From NCBI GenBank assembly GCA_937890745.1, contig CALADH010000045.1:1-61680 (forward strand): 61,680 nt of DNA, read 5' to 3'. A program made the position numbers and the translations under genes. This DNA is from Scybalocola_A sp900557175 (GTDB taxonomy: Bacteria; Bacillota; Clostridia; Lachnospirales; Lachnospiraceae). Shown here one piece after another: positions 51,531 through 59,855 of the stretch (the stretch's first letter is position 1; the number at the start of each line of letters is the position of its first letter). The notes beneath the pieces were generated by a model, which ran no database searches, had not been told where the DNA came from, and saw nothing but the letters and a program-made list of their open reading frames with translations.

Positions 51531-52511
51531 CTAAATCACTGCTGTAAATACGGTGCCCTCGCCCTCCGTACTTGCCACACTTATATCGCCGTCATGATAT
51601 TCAACGATATGTTTGACAATTGCAAGACCAAGCCCCGTGCCGCCAATCTGCTTTGAATGACTTTTATCAGCTCTGAAAAACCGCTCAAATACCCGCTCAT
51701 AATACTTTTCCGGAATACCAATGCCGGTGTCTGCCACCTCAATACGTCCCCGGCCATCAACCCGGCCGATAGTCACAGTCACAAAACCGCCGGGCTTATT
51801 ATACTTAATAGCATTTTCACACAAATTATAAATGAGTTCCTCCATCATCTGGCTGATTGCCTTCACATGGACATGGCTGCCTTTCACAGTTACTGTCACT
51901 TTATTTTTCTTTGCAAGAGCATCCAGACGGTCGGTGACAGATCTGGCTGTTTCAAATAAATCCACCTGCTCCTTTTCAATATCAATGCGGCGCTCGTCAA
52001 GCTTTGACAGCTTAATAATATCATTAATCAGGCAAATCATATGATTGGCCTCTTTATAAATCTTCTCTGAAAACTCAGGAATATCCTGCGGCGGCACAAG
52101 GCCGTTTTTTAAAAGCTCCGCATAACCGGAAATAGATGTCAGTGGCGTCTTCAACTCATGCGACACATTTGAAGAAAATTCCTGCCGCAATTTTTCATTT
52201 TTCTGACGCAGCTTTTTCTGACGGACAATCCGTGTCATCATCGGCTGGATTTCCTCATAAACGCATCCTTTTTCAGGATGACTGAGATCAATTTTTTGAA
52301 TCGGCCGCACAATCTTTTTCGTCATTTTTCCGGCTGAAACCATCGCTGCACCGGCACATACAAAAAGCCACAAAACAAGCATAACAATATAGCTGACCGC
52401 GGGCGCACTATGTCTGTAAAGCACAAAAGCCGTTCCCGAAGCCAAAATGGCATAAATAACAAGCAGCGTGCATGAAAGCAGCATCATTTCCATATATATT
52501 TTTTTACGCAA
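51531..52511 (-). CDS. sensor histidine kinase (PhoR-like)
   Basis: The 326-residue kinase has two N-terminal membrane helices (about 10-31 and 39-60), a HAMP-like linker, the phosphorylated histidine in FSSNVSHELKTPLTS (His118) and ATP-binding boxes NLCENAIKYNKPGG, VADTGIGIPE and GGTGLGLAIV. The short extracellular loop fits PhoR-type sensors. The start is probably a TTG at 52511, right after the regulator stop, with GGAG nine bases upstream. Confidence 0.93.
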   Translation of the reverse strand: MRKKIYMEMMLLSCTLLVIYAILASGTAFVLYRHSAPAVSYIVMLVLWLFVCAGAAMVSAGKMTKKIVRPIQKIDLSHPEKGCVYEEIQPMMTRIVRQKKLRQKNEKLRQEFSSNVSHELKTPLTSISGYAELLKNGLVPPQDIPEFSEKIYKEANHMICLINDIIKLSKLDERRIDIEKEQVDLFETARSVTDRLDALAKKNKVTVTVKGSHVHVKAISQMMEELIYNLCENAIKYNKPGGFVTVTIGRVDGRGRIEVADTGIGIPEKYYERVFERFFRADKSHSKQIGGTGLGLAIVKHIVEYHDGDISVASTEGEGTVFTAVI

Positions 52512-53195
52512 TTAAATCATCTCCATTTTATAACCGACACCACGGACGGTCTGAATTTTTTTACCGCTATCGCCGAGTTTTTGACGAAGCGATCCAATAT
52601 GAACATCAACTGTCCGGCTCTCACCCTCAAAATCTGTATTCCAGACAGCCTCCAAAAGCCGTTCACGGCTTAAAACAATACCGCTGTTTCTCATAAGATA
52701 ATCTAAAAGTTCAAATTCCTTATATGTCAGCTCCACCGGCGTATCGCCGACTGTCACAACATGGCGTTCCCTGTCAAGATGAATATCATCCATATCCATA
52801 CTTTGATGAACCTCTGTTTTTTTACCGCTGCGGCGAAGCACCGCCCGTACTCTTGACACAAGCTCCATCACGCCAAAAGGCTTTGTCACATAATCATCCG
52901 CCCCCATATCAAGACCGATCACCTTATCATACTCGGCAGATTTTGCCGTCAGCATAATGACCGGAATATGACTTAAGCGCTCTGTCTTTTTTAATTTTTT
53001 GAGCACCGTAACTCCGTCCTCATCCGGCAGCATAATATCAAGAAGAATCAGTGCCGGCGTAATCTTTTTGACTTCTTTATAAAAATGTGCGGCATCTTCA
53101 AAGCCGACCGCCTCAAAGCCTGATGTTCTCAGCGCATAAATCACCAGCTCCCTTATATTTTTATCATCTTCTACATAATAAATCATTTGTTTCAT
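52512..53195 (-). CDS. OmpR/PhoB-family response regulator (PhoP-like)
   Basis: The 227-residue protein has a receiver domain with acidic residues EDD at 9-11, the phosphorylated Asp53 in ILLDIMLPDEDG and VTKPFG, then a winged-helix DNA-binding domain (YKEFELLDYLMRNSGIVLSRERLLEAVW, TVDVHIGSLRQKLGD). The ATG at 53195 has AGGAGG six bases before it. Position beside a Na/Pi cotransporter carrying TTTACA repeats suggests phosphate control. Confidence 0.94.
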   Translation of the reverse strand: MKQMIYYVEDDKNIRELVIYALRTSGFEAVGFEDAAHFYKEVKKITPALILLDIMLPDEDGVTVLKKLKKTERLSHIPVIMLTAKSAEYDKVIGLDMGADDYVTKPFGVMELVSRVRAVLRRSGKKTEVHQSMDMDDIHLDRERHVVTVGDTPVELTYKEFELLDYLMRNSGIVLSRERLLEAVWNTDFEGESRTVDVHIGSLRQKLGDSGKKIQTVRGVGYKMEMI

Positions 53196-53280
53196 AAACA
53201 GCCTCCTGTGTTTGTATGAAAAGTGCTCCGCTTCCTTCGCAATACGTTTATATGCCCGGACTAACGCCTTACGGCAATAA

Positions 53281-53323
53281 AAACGCGCCAACTGTGACTA
53301 TCTTACCACAAGTCGGCGCATTT
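53281..53323 (-). terminator. terminator after the Na/Pi cotransporter gene
   Basis: TGCGCC and GGCGC(G) arms with an imperfect GACTTGTG/CACAGTT extension form a hairpin followed by TTTTTATT on the minus strand. Confidence 0.6.
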
Positions 53324-53333
53324 GAAAAATGTT

Positions 53334-55004
53334 TTATTTTTTTAATTCATGTTTAACATAACCTGCTATATTATCAGCGTGGTCTGAAATTCTCTCAAGA
53401 TTGCTCAAAACATCCAAAAAGACAACGCCGCTTGCCGGCTGACACCGGTGCTCTGTCAGTCTTTGAATATGCTTTTCCCTAAGCTCACTTTCAATATAAT
53501 CGACAAGGTCTTCATATTCCTTTTCCTTCTCGACAAATTCCATACTCATCTCCTGACGCGCCTTAATCGCATAGTTCAGGCCATTCGTCACATAAGTCAT
53601 AATGCCCTCAAGCTCTTTTCTTGCCGTTTCTGAGAACTGAATATTGTTATTCACCTTATACTTTGCAAGCTCTGCAATATTTTCCGCATGGTCACCCATA
53701 CGCTCAATATCGCTGACTGAATAAAACAGATGGTTGACAAGTGTATGTTCCTTATCATTTAAGGAAAGGCTGCTGATTTTAATCAGATAGTCTGAAAGCC
53801 TCTTTGCCATACGGTCAATGCTCTTTTCATGCTCATAGACCTCATCAATCTTTTCTTCATTATTATCAAGTACTGCCTCAAAAGAAAGTTCAACATTTTT
53901 ATAAGCAACTGTACTCATATGAAGCACTTCTTCAACAGCATTCTGTACTGCAAAAGACGGGGACTCTAAAATACGGCTGTCCAAATGGCGGAGTAAATCT
54001 GTCTCCTCATCTTCTGCAGGCGCCTGTACCGTCTCTGCCTTATCCTTAATAATCATGCCGGACAATTTGACAAGCTTATTGGCAAACGGGAATAAAAGCA
54101 ATGTATTTGTCACGTTAAATACTGTATGGAATACAGAAATCTGTACACTGTTGATTGCTGTTGACGCAAAGCCGCTGTTAAATGAAAACAGTAAAAAGCT
54201 TAACACGCCAAAAACAACGGCGCCGACTGTATTAAAAAGAAAATGGATGATAGCCGCTCTTTTTGCCGTCTTATTGGCACCCGCACTTGAAATAAGCGCT
54301 GTCACACATGTACCGATATTTTGTCCGAGTGTAATATAAATGGCTGAGTTCCATGTAACAACACCGTTGACTGCAAGTGTCTGCAAAATACCGACCGATG
54401 CCGACGAACTCTGAATAAGCGCTGTAACGCCGGCGCCGACTAAAATACCAAGAATCGGATTGCTTCCGAGCAATGTAAACGCCTGTGCAAAAATCGGCGC
54501 ATCGCTGTAAGGCTTGATTGCCCCCGACATAAAACTTAAACCAATAAAAAGCGCACCAAAGCCGACTAAAATCTCACCAACCTGACGTTTTCCGGGCTTC
54601 TTTGAAAAAAGCATAATAAAGGCACCGATACCGATTAAAAGCGGCGCATAAAATTCCGGATTTAAAAATGCTCCGAGTTCCTGCATGGATACAAGCCAGC
54701 TTGTGATCGTCGTACCGATATTAGCACCCATAATCACACCGACTGCCTGTCCGAGATTTAAAATTCCCGCATTAACAAAACCAACCACCATAACCGTTGT
54801 CGCAGAACTGCTCTGAATAATTGCCGTCACAAGAGCACCGACAATCACACCCATAATTCTGTTGTTTGTCAAAATGCCCATCAGCTTTTTCATCTTATTG
54901 CCGGCAGACTTCTGCAGACCGTCAGCCATCACATGCATACCGTATAAAAACAGTCCAAGTCCGCCGACAAATGTAAACAATAATTCTACATCTTCGAATC
55001 TCAT
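53334..55004 (-). CDS. Na/Pi cotransporter family protein with PhoU-like domain
   Basis: The ~556-residue protein has two Na/Pi-cotransporter repeats with QSSSATTVMVVGFVNAG and QSSSASVGILQTLAVNG motifs (paired QSSS, the phosphate/sodium site) across about eight to ten helices. A cytoplasmic PhoU-type helical domain follows at residues 345-556 (SDIERMGDHAENIAELA, LSNLERISDHADNIAGYV). It imports phosphate. The ATG at 55004 has AGGAG ten bases upstream; one at 55013 touches the site. PhoP-box repeats precede it. Confidence 0.93.
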   Translation of the reverse strand: MRFEDVELLFTFVGGLGLFLYGMHVMADGLQKSAGNKMKKLMGILTNNRIMGVIVGALVTAIIQSSSATTVMVVGFVNAGILNLGQAVGVIMGANIGTTITSWLVSMQELGAFLNPEFYAPLLIGIGAFIMLFSKKPGKRQVGEILVGFGALFIGLSFMSGAIKPYSDAPIFAQAFTLLGSNPILGILVGAGVTALIQSSSASVGILQTLAVNGVVTWNSAIYITLGQNIGTCVTALISSAGANKTAKRAAIIHFLFNTVGAVVFGVLSFLLFSFNSGFASTAINSVQISVFHTVFNVTNTLLLFPFANKLVKLSGMIIKDKAETVQAPAEDEETDLLRHLDSRILESPSFAVQNAVEEVLHMSTVAYKNVELSFEAVLDNNEEKIDEVYEHEKSIDRMAKRLSDYLIKISSLSLNDKEHTLVNHLFYSVSDIERMGDHAENIAELAKYKVNNNIQFSETARKELEGIMTYVTNGLNYAIKARQEMSMEFVEKEKEYEDLVDYIESELREKHIQRLTEHRCQPASGVVFLDVLSNLERISDHADNIAGYVKHELKK

Positions 55005-55110
55005 CTCACACATTCTCCTGATTTTATCTTAAAACAAAAGTAAGTTTTTAATATGCTCTGACCTATGGACTGACACTGTCTGTCCTTTCTGTCAAAGCAC
55101 ATACATTTTT

Positions 55111-55164
55111 ATTATACTAAAGTTTTGTAAAAATATCCGCATCGTTTTGTAAAATCTATGTAAA
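55111..55164 (-). promoter_or_regulatory. PhoP-box repeats and promoter of the Na/Pi cotransporter gene
   Basis: Three TTTACA hexamers (55164-55159, 55153-55148, 55131-55126) are spaced 11 and 22 bases apart on the minus strand, the helical period of B. subtilis PhoP boxes. A TATAAT (55116-55111) follows but no good -35 box, as expected for an activator-dependent promoter. Confidence 0.75.
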
Positions 55165-55165
55165 G

Positions 55166-56506
55166 TCAGACAGACTGTGGTTTAAGATTCTTCTTTATAA
55201 GAAGCAAATATCTGACAACAAGAATCGTTCCTGTTGTCACCCATGCTGCCGGCGATGCAAGACAGACGCCCATATAGCCAATCATATCCGGCAAAATAAC
55301 GGCAACCGCAAATCTCGACACAAGCTCAACAATACCGCCAATCATCGGAACCATTGCATCACCCATGCCCTGCAGTGAATTTCTGAAAAGGAAAATAGCC
55401 GCAAGGAACGGATAAAATAAGCTTGTCACATTCAAATATGTCTGGGCATAACCGATAATGTCCGCCGACGGATTTGTAATAAAAAGCTTTGTCGCAAGAC
55501 CGCCGAAGAAAAAGTTGATGGCCGCACCAAATATGACAAAACCAACACTCAGAAGAATACTGATATTCATACCCTTTTTAATTCTGTCCCATCGTCCCGC
55601 GCCTAAATTTTGACCGCAGTAGGTTGCCATCGTCGTTCCGAGACTGTTCATCGTCTGTGTCACAAGATTTTCAACCTTACTTGCCGCCGTATAAGAAGCA
55701 ATCACCTGAGAGCCAAACGCATTTAAGGCGCTTTGAAGCACCATAACACCGATGGCTGTCACCGAAAACTGAAGCGCCATCGGAAGTCCGACCTTCAGAT
55801 GCGCCCATGAAAAGGTTTTTTCCAGTTTAAAATCGGACCGGTGCATTTTTAAAATCGGATAATGCTTCAACGCATACAGTGTACACAAAACTGCTGATAC
55901 GAGCTGTGAAACAACCGTTGCCACACCGGCACCGGCCACACCCATATTAAAATTAATAATAAGGACAAGGTCTAAAATAACATTGAGCACTGATGACAGG
56001 ATAAGAAAATAAAGCGGTGTCTTACTGTCACCTAAAGCACGCAGAATACTTGCAATCATATTATAAAACATCGAAGCAAAAATACCCGCGTAAATAATAT
56101 TAATATAAGTAATGGCATCCTCAATAATATCTGTCGGCGTATGCATAAGCTCTAATACAAGTCTTGATGTTGACAAACTCAAAACAGTCAGAAGCACCGT
56201 AATAATGATACAAAGTGATGTGGATGTACCAATAGAGCGCCTCACTGCGCGTTCATCACCGGCGCCGAACTTCTGCGCCACAACAATACCAAAACCACTT
56301 GTAATTCCCGATGCAAAACCAATCACCAGAAAATAAATCGAGCCCGTCGCTCCGACCGCCGCCAGCGCCTCCACGCTGACAAACCGGCCGACAATAATCG
56401 TGTCCACCATACTATAAAGCTGCTGAAAAATATTTCCCAAAAGCACAGGAATTGTAAAGAAAAATATGAGCCGCCACGGTGAACCCTTTGTCATGTCCTT
56501 CGTCAT
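55166..56506 (-). CDS. MATE-family efflux transporter
   Basis: The 446-residue protein has 12 predicted membrane helices and MATE signatures PVLLGNIFQQLYSMVDTIIVG and the repeat-half GLPMALQFSVTAIGVMVLQ, plus AIVASYTAA-like QVIASYTAASKVENL. It expels cationic compounds using Na+ or H+. A GGGAGG site precedes the ATG. A promoter is at 56583-56611. Confidence 0.95.
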   Translation of the reverse strand: MTKDMTKGSPWRLIFFFTIPVLLGNIFQQLYSMVDTIIVGRFVSVEALAAVGATGSIYFLVIGFASGITSGFGIVVAQKFGAGDERAVRRSIGTSTSLCIIITVLLTVLSLSTSRLVLELMHTPTDIIEDAITYINIIYAGIFASMFYNMIASILRALGDSKTPLYFLILSSVLNVILDLVLIINFNMGVAGAGVATVVSQLVSAVLCTLYALKHYPILKMHRSDFKLEKTFSWAHLKVGLPMALQFSVTAIGVMVLQSALNAFGSQVIASYTAASKVENLVTQTMNSLGTTMATYCGQNLGAGRWDRIKKGMNISILLSVGFVIFGAAINFFFGGLATKLFITNPSADIIGYAQTYLNVTSLFYPFLAAIFLFRNSLQGMGDAMVPMIGGIVELVSRFAVAVILPDMIGYMGVCLASPAAWVTTGTILVVRYLLLIKKNLKPQSV

Positions 56507-56582
56507 ATAAAATCCTCCCAGTATCTGTTATCCAATTGAAATCCACACTTTTTTCAATAAGTTTTTTTACTAAACAAAGGTT

Positions 56583-56611
56583 ATTATACGCACGCCGATA
56601 TCAAAATTCAA
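56583..56611 (-). promoter_or_regulatory. promoter of the MATE gene
   Basis: TTGAAT (56611-56606) and TATAAT (56588-56583) are 17 bases apart on the minus strand. A divergent TATAAT at 56636-56641 on the plus strand may serve the LUD gene. Confidence 0.7.
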
Positions 56612-56691
56612 GTTTTTTTTACATCATTTTTGTGCTATAATCAAAGAAAAAAATTGACGTTCTGTTTATTTGTAAAGGAGGAGTTATTCTT

Positions 56692-57330
56692 ATGGCTTTA
56701 TCACCAAAAAAACTTAATTATCAAAACCTTGCCGGACACATTATTGAAAACCTTTCAAAACGTCAGATTGAAGGCTATTATGCACAGGACAGAGACGAGG
56801 CGCTTGAAATTGCCTGCCGCTTTCTCTCACCGGGAAGCACCGTTTCATGGGGCGGCTCAGCAACTTTAAATGAAATCGGCTTTATTGACGCTGTCAATGA
56901 CTCTGACTGTATCGTTTTAGACCGCAGCCAGATCTCGCCCGAAGATATGGATGAATTTTACGGCCGTGTCGCCGTCTGTGATTACTACTACATGAGTACG
57001 AACGCTATTACAATCGACGGACAGCTTGTCAATATCGACGGCAACGGCAACCGTGTCGCCTCTCTCATTCACGGTCCTAAAAATGTCATCGTCATTGCAG
57101 GCATGAATAAAGTTGCCTCCGATATTCCCTCTGCCTTCAAGCGCGTCCGCGATATTGCAGCCCCTGCAAATACTGTCCGCTTAAATAAGAAAACGCCGTG
57201 CGCCAACGTCGGACACTGCTGCGACTGTTATTCACCGGGCTGTATATGCAGTCAGTTCGTAATCACACGACGCAGTAATACACCAAACCGCATCAAAGTT
57301 ATCCTCGTCGGCGAGGAATTAGGATTTTAA
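56692..57330 (+). CDS. LUD-domain (lactate utilization-type) protein
   Basis: The 212-residue protein is a single LUD/DUF162-type domain with the conserved VSWGGSATLNEIGF, DYYYMSTNAIT and GPKNVIVIAGMNKVASD segments and a C-terminal cysteine cluster (CANVGHCCDCYSPGCICSQF). LutC-like proteins take part in lactate oxidation, but stand-alone clostridial members lack LutA/LutB partners and have unknown roles. AAAGGAGGAG precedes the ATG. It is monocistronic. Confidence 0.9.
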   Translation: MALSPKKLNYQNLAGHIIENLSKRQIEGYYAQDRDEALEIACRFLSPGSTVSWGGSATLNEIGFIDAVNDSDCIVLDRSQISPEDMDEFYGRVAVCDYYYMSTNAITIDGQLVNIDGNGNRVASLIHGPKNVIVIAGMNKVASDIPSAFKRVRDIAAPANTVRLNKKTPCANVGHCCDCYSPGCICSQFVITRRSNTPNRIKVILVGEELGF

Positions 57331-57352
57331 AAACAGTCTTTAAAATAATATA

Positions 57353-57402
57353 GGGCGTTAAGCTAGATAAGTGCCGTCAAAACACTTTCAAGCTCAGCGC
57401 CC
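57353..57402. terminator. long hairpin terminator between convergent genes
   Basis: Nested arms GGGCG/CGCCC, AGCT/AGCT and AAGTG/CACTT form one long hairpin followed by TTTATATAT. It lies between the convergent LUD and 4Fe-4S membrane genes and can serve both. Confidence 0.75.
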
Positions 57403-57418
57403 TTTATATATCATTCAT

Positions 57419-57991
57419 TTATGTGCGGCTTTTAGCTTTGCAAATAAGCTGTGTCATTGTACCCATCGGACAATAAACACACCAGCTTCTCGGTTTATAT
57501 AAAACCATTGTAAAAAAGCCTAAAACTGTAGACGTCAGCATCACACTGTAAAAACCAAAAGCAAATTGAGCGACACTCGCATGAAAAACTGTTCCGTGAT
57601 ACGCCCAGTGCCATGGAAGCTTAAAAGTCCATAAAAGTGTCACTGCCTGTCCTAAATCCTGTGCTCCTGAAAATACAAGATAGGTACTCCAGAGCATTTG
57701 GAAAAACATGGCAAAAAAGAAAATTAAAAAGCCGTAACGGAAGCCTTTGCTTTTCATCCATTTTGGAATATCTTTTTTCCTCGAAATTCCAAAACGGCCG
57801 CCAATCAGGCCAAAAAGCTGTCCTCTGCCGCAATATCTGTTACAATAGCCTTTTGTGCCTCTGGTCATGGAAATAATCAGAGGAATAAAAAAGCAGAGCA
57901 AACCAAGCCATGCAAACAAAATATTAAAAAAGCCTAAGAGCAAATATACAAGTGATACTATCCAAAGATAATCATACCATCGTTTCTTCAT
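57419..57991 (-). CDS. 4Fe-4S binding membrane protein (NapH-like)
   Basis: The 190-residue protein has about four membrane helices, a cysteine pair GYCNRYCGRGQLFG after the second helix and a second pair SWCVYCPMGTMTQLIC at the end, the NapH/YccM-type 4Fe-4S layout. It probably moves electrons across or along the membrane together with the ferredoxin that overlaps its start (ATGA). Confidence 0.85.
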   Translation of the reverse strand: MKKRWYDYLWIVSLVYLLLGFFNILFAWLGLLCFFIPLIISMTRGTKGYCNRYCGRGQLFGLIGGRFGISRKKDIPKWMKSKGFRYGFLIFFFAMFFQMLWSTYLVFSGAQDLGQAVTLLWTFKLPWHWAYHGTVFHASVAQFAFGFYSVMLTSTVLGFFTMVLYKPRSWCVYCPMGTMTQLICKAKSRT

Positions 57992-58200
57992 GACAACACC
58001 TCCCGGATATCAATCACCGATGCCGGACATTCCTTTGCACATTTACCGCAGCCGACACACTTTTCTATATTCACCAAAGCTCTGATACCTTTGACAATCT
58101 CTATGGCTTCCATTGGACAGACCTTGACACAACAGCCGCAGGCCACACATTCATCTACACTGACACAGGCCTTTTTACGCTTAACTTTTCTTTTCTCCAT
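57988..58200 (-). CDS. 2[4Fe-4S] ferredoxin
   Basis: The 70-residue protein has two complete CxxCxxCxxxCP motifs (Cys 18/21/24/28 and 48/51/54/58) after a basic N-terminus. It carries electrons at low potential. The ATG at 58200 follows AGGAGG. It overlaps the NapH-like gene by four bases, so they form a coupled pair. Confidence 0.94.
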   Translation of the reverse strand: MEKRKVKRKKACVSVDECVACGCCVKVCPMEAIEIVKGIRALVNIEKCVGCGKCAKECPASVIDIREVLS

Positions 58201-58252
58201 GAAATATCCTCCTGAATTTAATATACCGACTATATCATAAACTGTAAATTTG

Positions 58253-58273
58253 TTCTGTGACAATGTCACAGAA
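58253..58273. promoter_or_regulatory. perfect dyad upstream of ferredoxin, Crp/Fnr-like
   Basis: TTCTGTGACA and its exact complement flank a single central base. The inner TGTGAC/GTCACA arms resemble the TGTAAC/GTTACA dyad upstream of rubredoxin. It is centred about 36-41 bases before the likely ferredoxin start, an activator position. Confidence 0.6.
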
Positions 58274-58340
58274 GGCTTTTCGTCATTAGTTTATACTAAC
58301 TCAGTCATGAACAATTTATAGCATCAGTGAACAACATTTT

Positions 58341-58922
58341 AGGAGGAATTCAGGTATCAGTCCTGACCTTTCCAGTCTTGAATCTGTCAGAGAAGCCTTT
58401 CGCGATGCAACATCAACATACGGCTGTGTCGATATTTTAGTCAACAATGCCGGTATTTCTGAAAGCACACCTTTTACACAATATACCGAAGAAACATTTG
58501 ACAAAGTTATGGATTTAAACGTTAAAGGCGTCTTTACCGCTACCCGCGCCGCCAGCGAGTGTATGATTGCCCGCGGCAGCGGTGTTATATTATCTACATC
58601 TTCGATGGTCAGCATCTTTGGACAGCCAAGCGGCCTTGCCTATCCGGCGTCTAAATTTGCAGTCAACGGACTCACTGTATCACTTGCCCGTGAACTCGGC
58701 CCAAAAGGCATTCGCGTCAATGCCGTCGCGCCCGGAATTACAGAAACTGATATGATGAAATCTGTACCAAAGGAAATTATTGAGCCAATGTTCCGGCAAA
58801 TACCGCTGCGCCGGTTAGGACAACCCGAAGATATTGCCAACGCCTTTGTTTTTCTCGCTTCGGATGAAGCTTCCTATATTACAGGTGTTGTGCTGAGTGT
58901 TGACGGTATGGCCCGTTCATAA
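58341..58922 (+). pseudogene. 5'-truncated short-chain dehydrogenase/reductase (FabG-like)
   Basis: In one open frame the sequence shows the SDR parts DILVNNAGIS, the catalytic Ser region VILSTSSM, Tyr-Lys in YPASKFAVNG, PKGIRVNAVAPGITETDM and the C-terminal SYITGVVLSVDG. The N-terminal cofactor site TGxxxGIG (about 70 residues) is missing. The frame opens at 58311 after a stop, and no start codon occurs before Met 58509, which lies inside the fold. AGGAGG at 58341 is fused directly to the remnant. This is a deletion derivative that cannot bind NAD(P). Confidence 0.85.
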
Positions 58923-58936
58923 TCAAAATTTATTTT

Positions 58937-58970
58937 GGGCATATGTCATTTTAATTATTGACATATGCCC
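58937..58970. terminator. 12-bp perfect hairpin overlapping the next promoter
   Basis: GGGCATATGTCA and its exact complement surround a 10-base loop, followed by TTTTC. It ends the pseudogene transcript, and its right arm covers the -35 box of the DUF134-NifX promoter, so it may also be an operator. Confidence 0.65.
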
Positions 58971-58986
58971 TTTTCAGTCTTATAAT
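58958..58986 (+). promoter_or_regulatory. consensus promoter of the DUF134-NifX gene
   Basis: TTGACA (58958-58963) and TATAAT (58981-58986) are exactly 17 bases apart, a perfect sigma-A promoter. Confidence 0.88.
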
Positions 58987-59014
58987 AAAACTATCACACA
59001 AGGGAGGAGAATTT

Positions 59015-59794
59015 ATGCCAAGACCAATAAAATACAGAAAAGTATGTCATTTTCCAAAAACACTCGGCTTTTATCCCGATTGTGATACCGACACAGATAC
59101 GGTGATTATTCTGACTGTTGACGAATATGAAGTCATCCGCCTCATCGACAAAGAAGGCATGACACAAAAGGAATGCAGTGAATTCATGCAGATTGCACGG
59201 ACAACCGTCCAGCGCATTTATGAAAATGCCCGGAAGAAGCTTGCGCGGGCACTTGTAGACGGTCTTGCACTCCGCATTGAGGGCGGCGATTTTTGTCTCT
59301 GTGACGGGCGTGATTTTAATTGCGGACACGATAAATGCTTTAAACAGCTTTATCATCAAAAATATAAAAAACCAAAAGGAGATTATATGATGAGAATTGC
59401 AGTAACTTATGAAAACGGACAGATTTTCCAACATTTCGGACACACAGAACAGTTTAAAATTTACGACATTGCCGACGGCAAGATTACTTCTTCCAAAGTT
59501 GTTGATACTGAAGGCAGCGGACACGGCGCACTTGCAGGCATTTTAAGTGCCTTAGAAGTTGACGCCTTAATCTGCGGCGGTATCGGCGGCGGTGCCCAGA
59601 TGGCACTCGCAGCTGCAAATATCAAGCTGTACGGCGGCGTTACCGGCGATGCAGACACAGCTGTTGCCGCACTCCTTAACGGCCAGCTTGATTTTAATCC
59701 TGACGTTCACTGTGACCACCACGATCACGAGCACGGTGAAGGACATACTTGCGGTGACCACGGCTGTGGCAGTCATTCCTGCGGCAATCATTAA
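59015..59794 (+). CDS. DUF134 - NifX/NifB-like fusion protein with His/Cys-rich tail
   Basis: The 259-residue protein starts MPRPIKYRKVCHFPKTLGFYP, the DUF134 motif, with a helix-turn-helix at about 55-80 (MTQKECSEFMQIARTTVQRI). From about residue 126 (MRIAVTYENGQIFQHFGHTE) it is a dinitrogenase iron-molybdenum cofactor-type (NifX/NafY) domain. The last 27 residues are a metal-binding His/Cys tail (DHHDHEHGEGH, CGDHGCGSHSCGNH). It may sense or store a metal or Fe-S unit and regulate transcription. GGGAGGAG precedes the ATG at 59015. Confidence 0.9.
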   Translation: MPRPIKYRKVCHFPKTLGFYPDCDTDTDTVIILTVDEYEVIRLIDKEGMTQKECSEFMQIARTTVQRIYENARKKLARALVDGLALRIEGGDFCLCDGRDFNCGHDKCFKQLYHQKYKKPKGDYMMRIAVTYENGQIFQHFGHTEQFKIYDIADGKITSSKVVDTEGSGHGALAGILSALEVDALICGGIGGGAQMALAAANIKLYGGVTGDADTAVAALLNGQLDFNPDVHCDHHDHEHGEGHTCGDHGCGSHSCGNH

Positions 59795-59804
59795 TCACCT
59801 GCAA

Positions 59805-59853
59805 AAACGCGCGTTTACAGACAGTATTTCACCGCCTGTAAAAGCGCTTTTTT
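59805..59853. terminator. bidirectional terminator between convergent genes
   Basis: GCGCGTTTACAG (59809-59820) pairs with CTGTAAAAGCGC (59836-59847, one mismatch) and is followed by TTTTTT on the plus strand and by TTTTTG on the minus strand. Confidence 0.85.
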
Positions 59854-59855
59854 AT

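Noticed and set aside
53205..53291. N-terminal extension of the response regulator (MARFYCRKALVRAYKRI...)
   Set aside because: AGGAGG before the ATG at 53195 sets the start; the upstream residues do not belong to the receiver domain.
58994..59524. 176-residue minus-strand ORF opposite the DUF134-NifX gene
   Set aside because: Antisense shadow without start signals; the plus-strand gene has a consensus promoter, ribosome binding site and clear domains.
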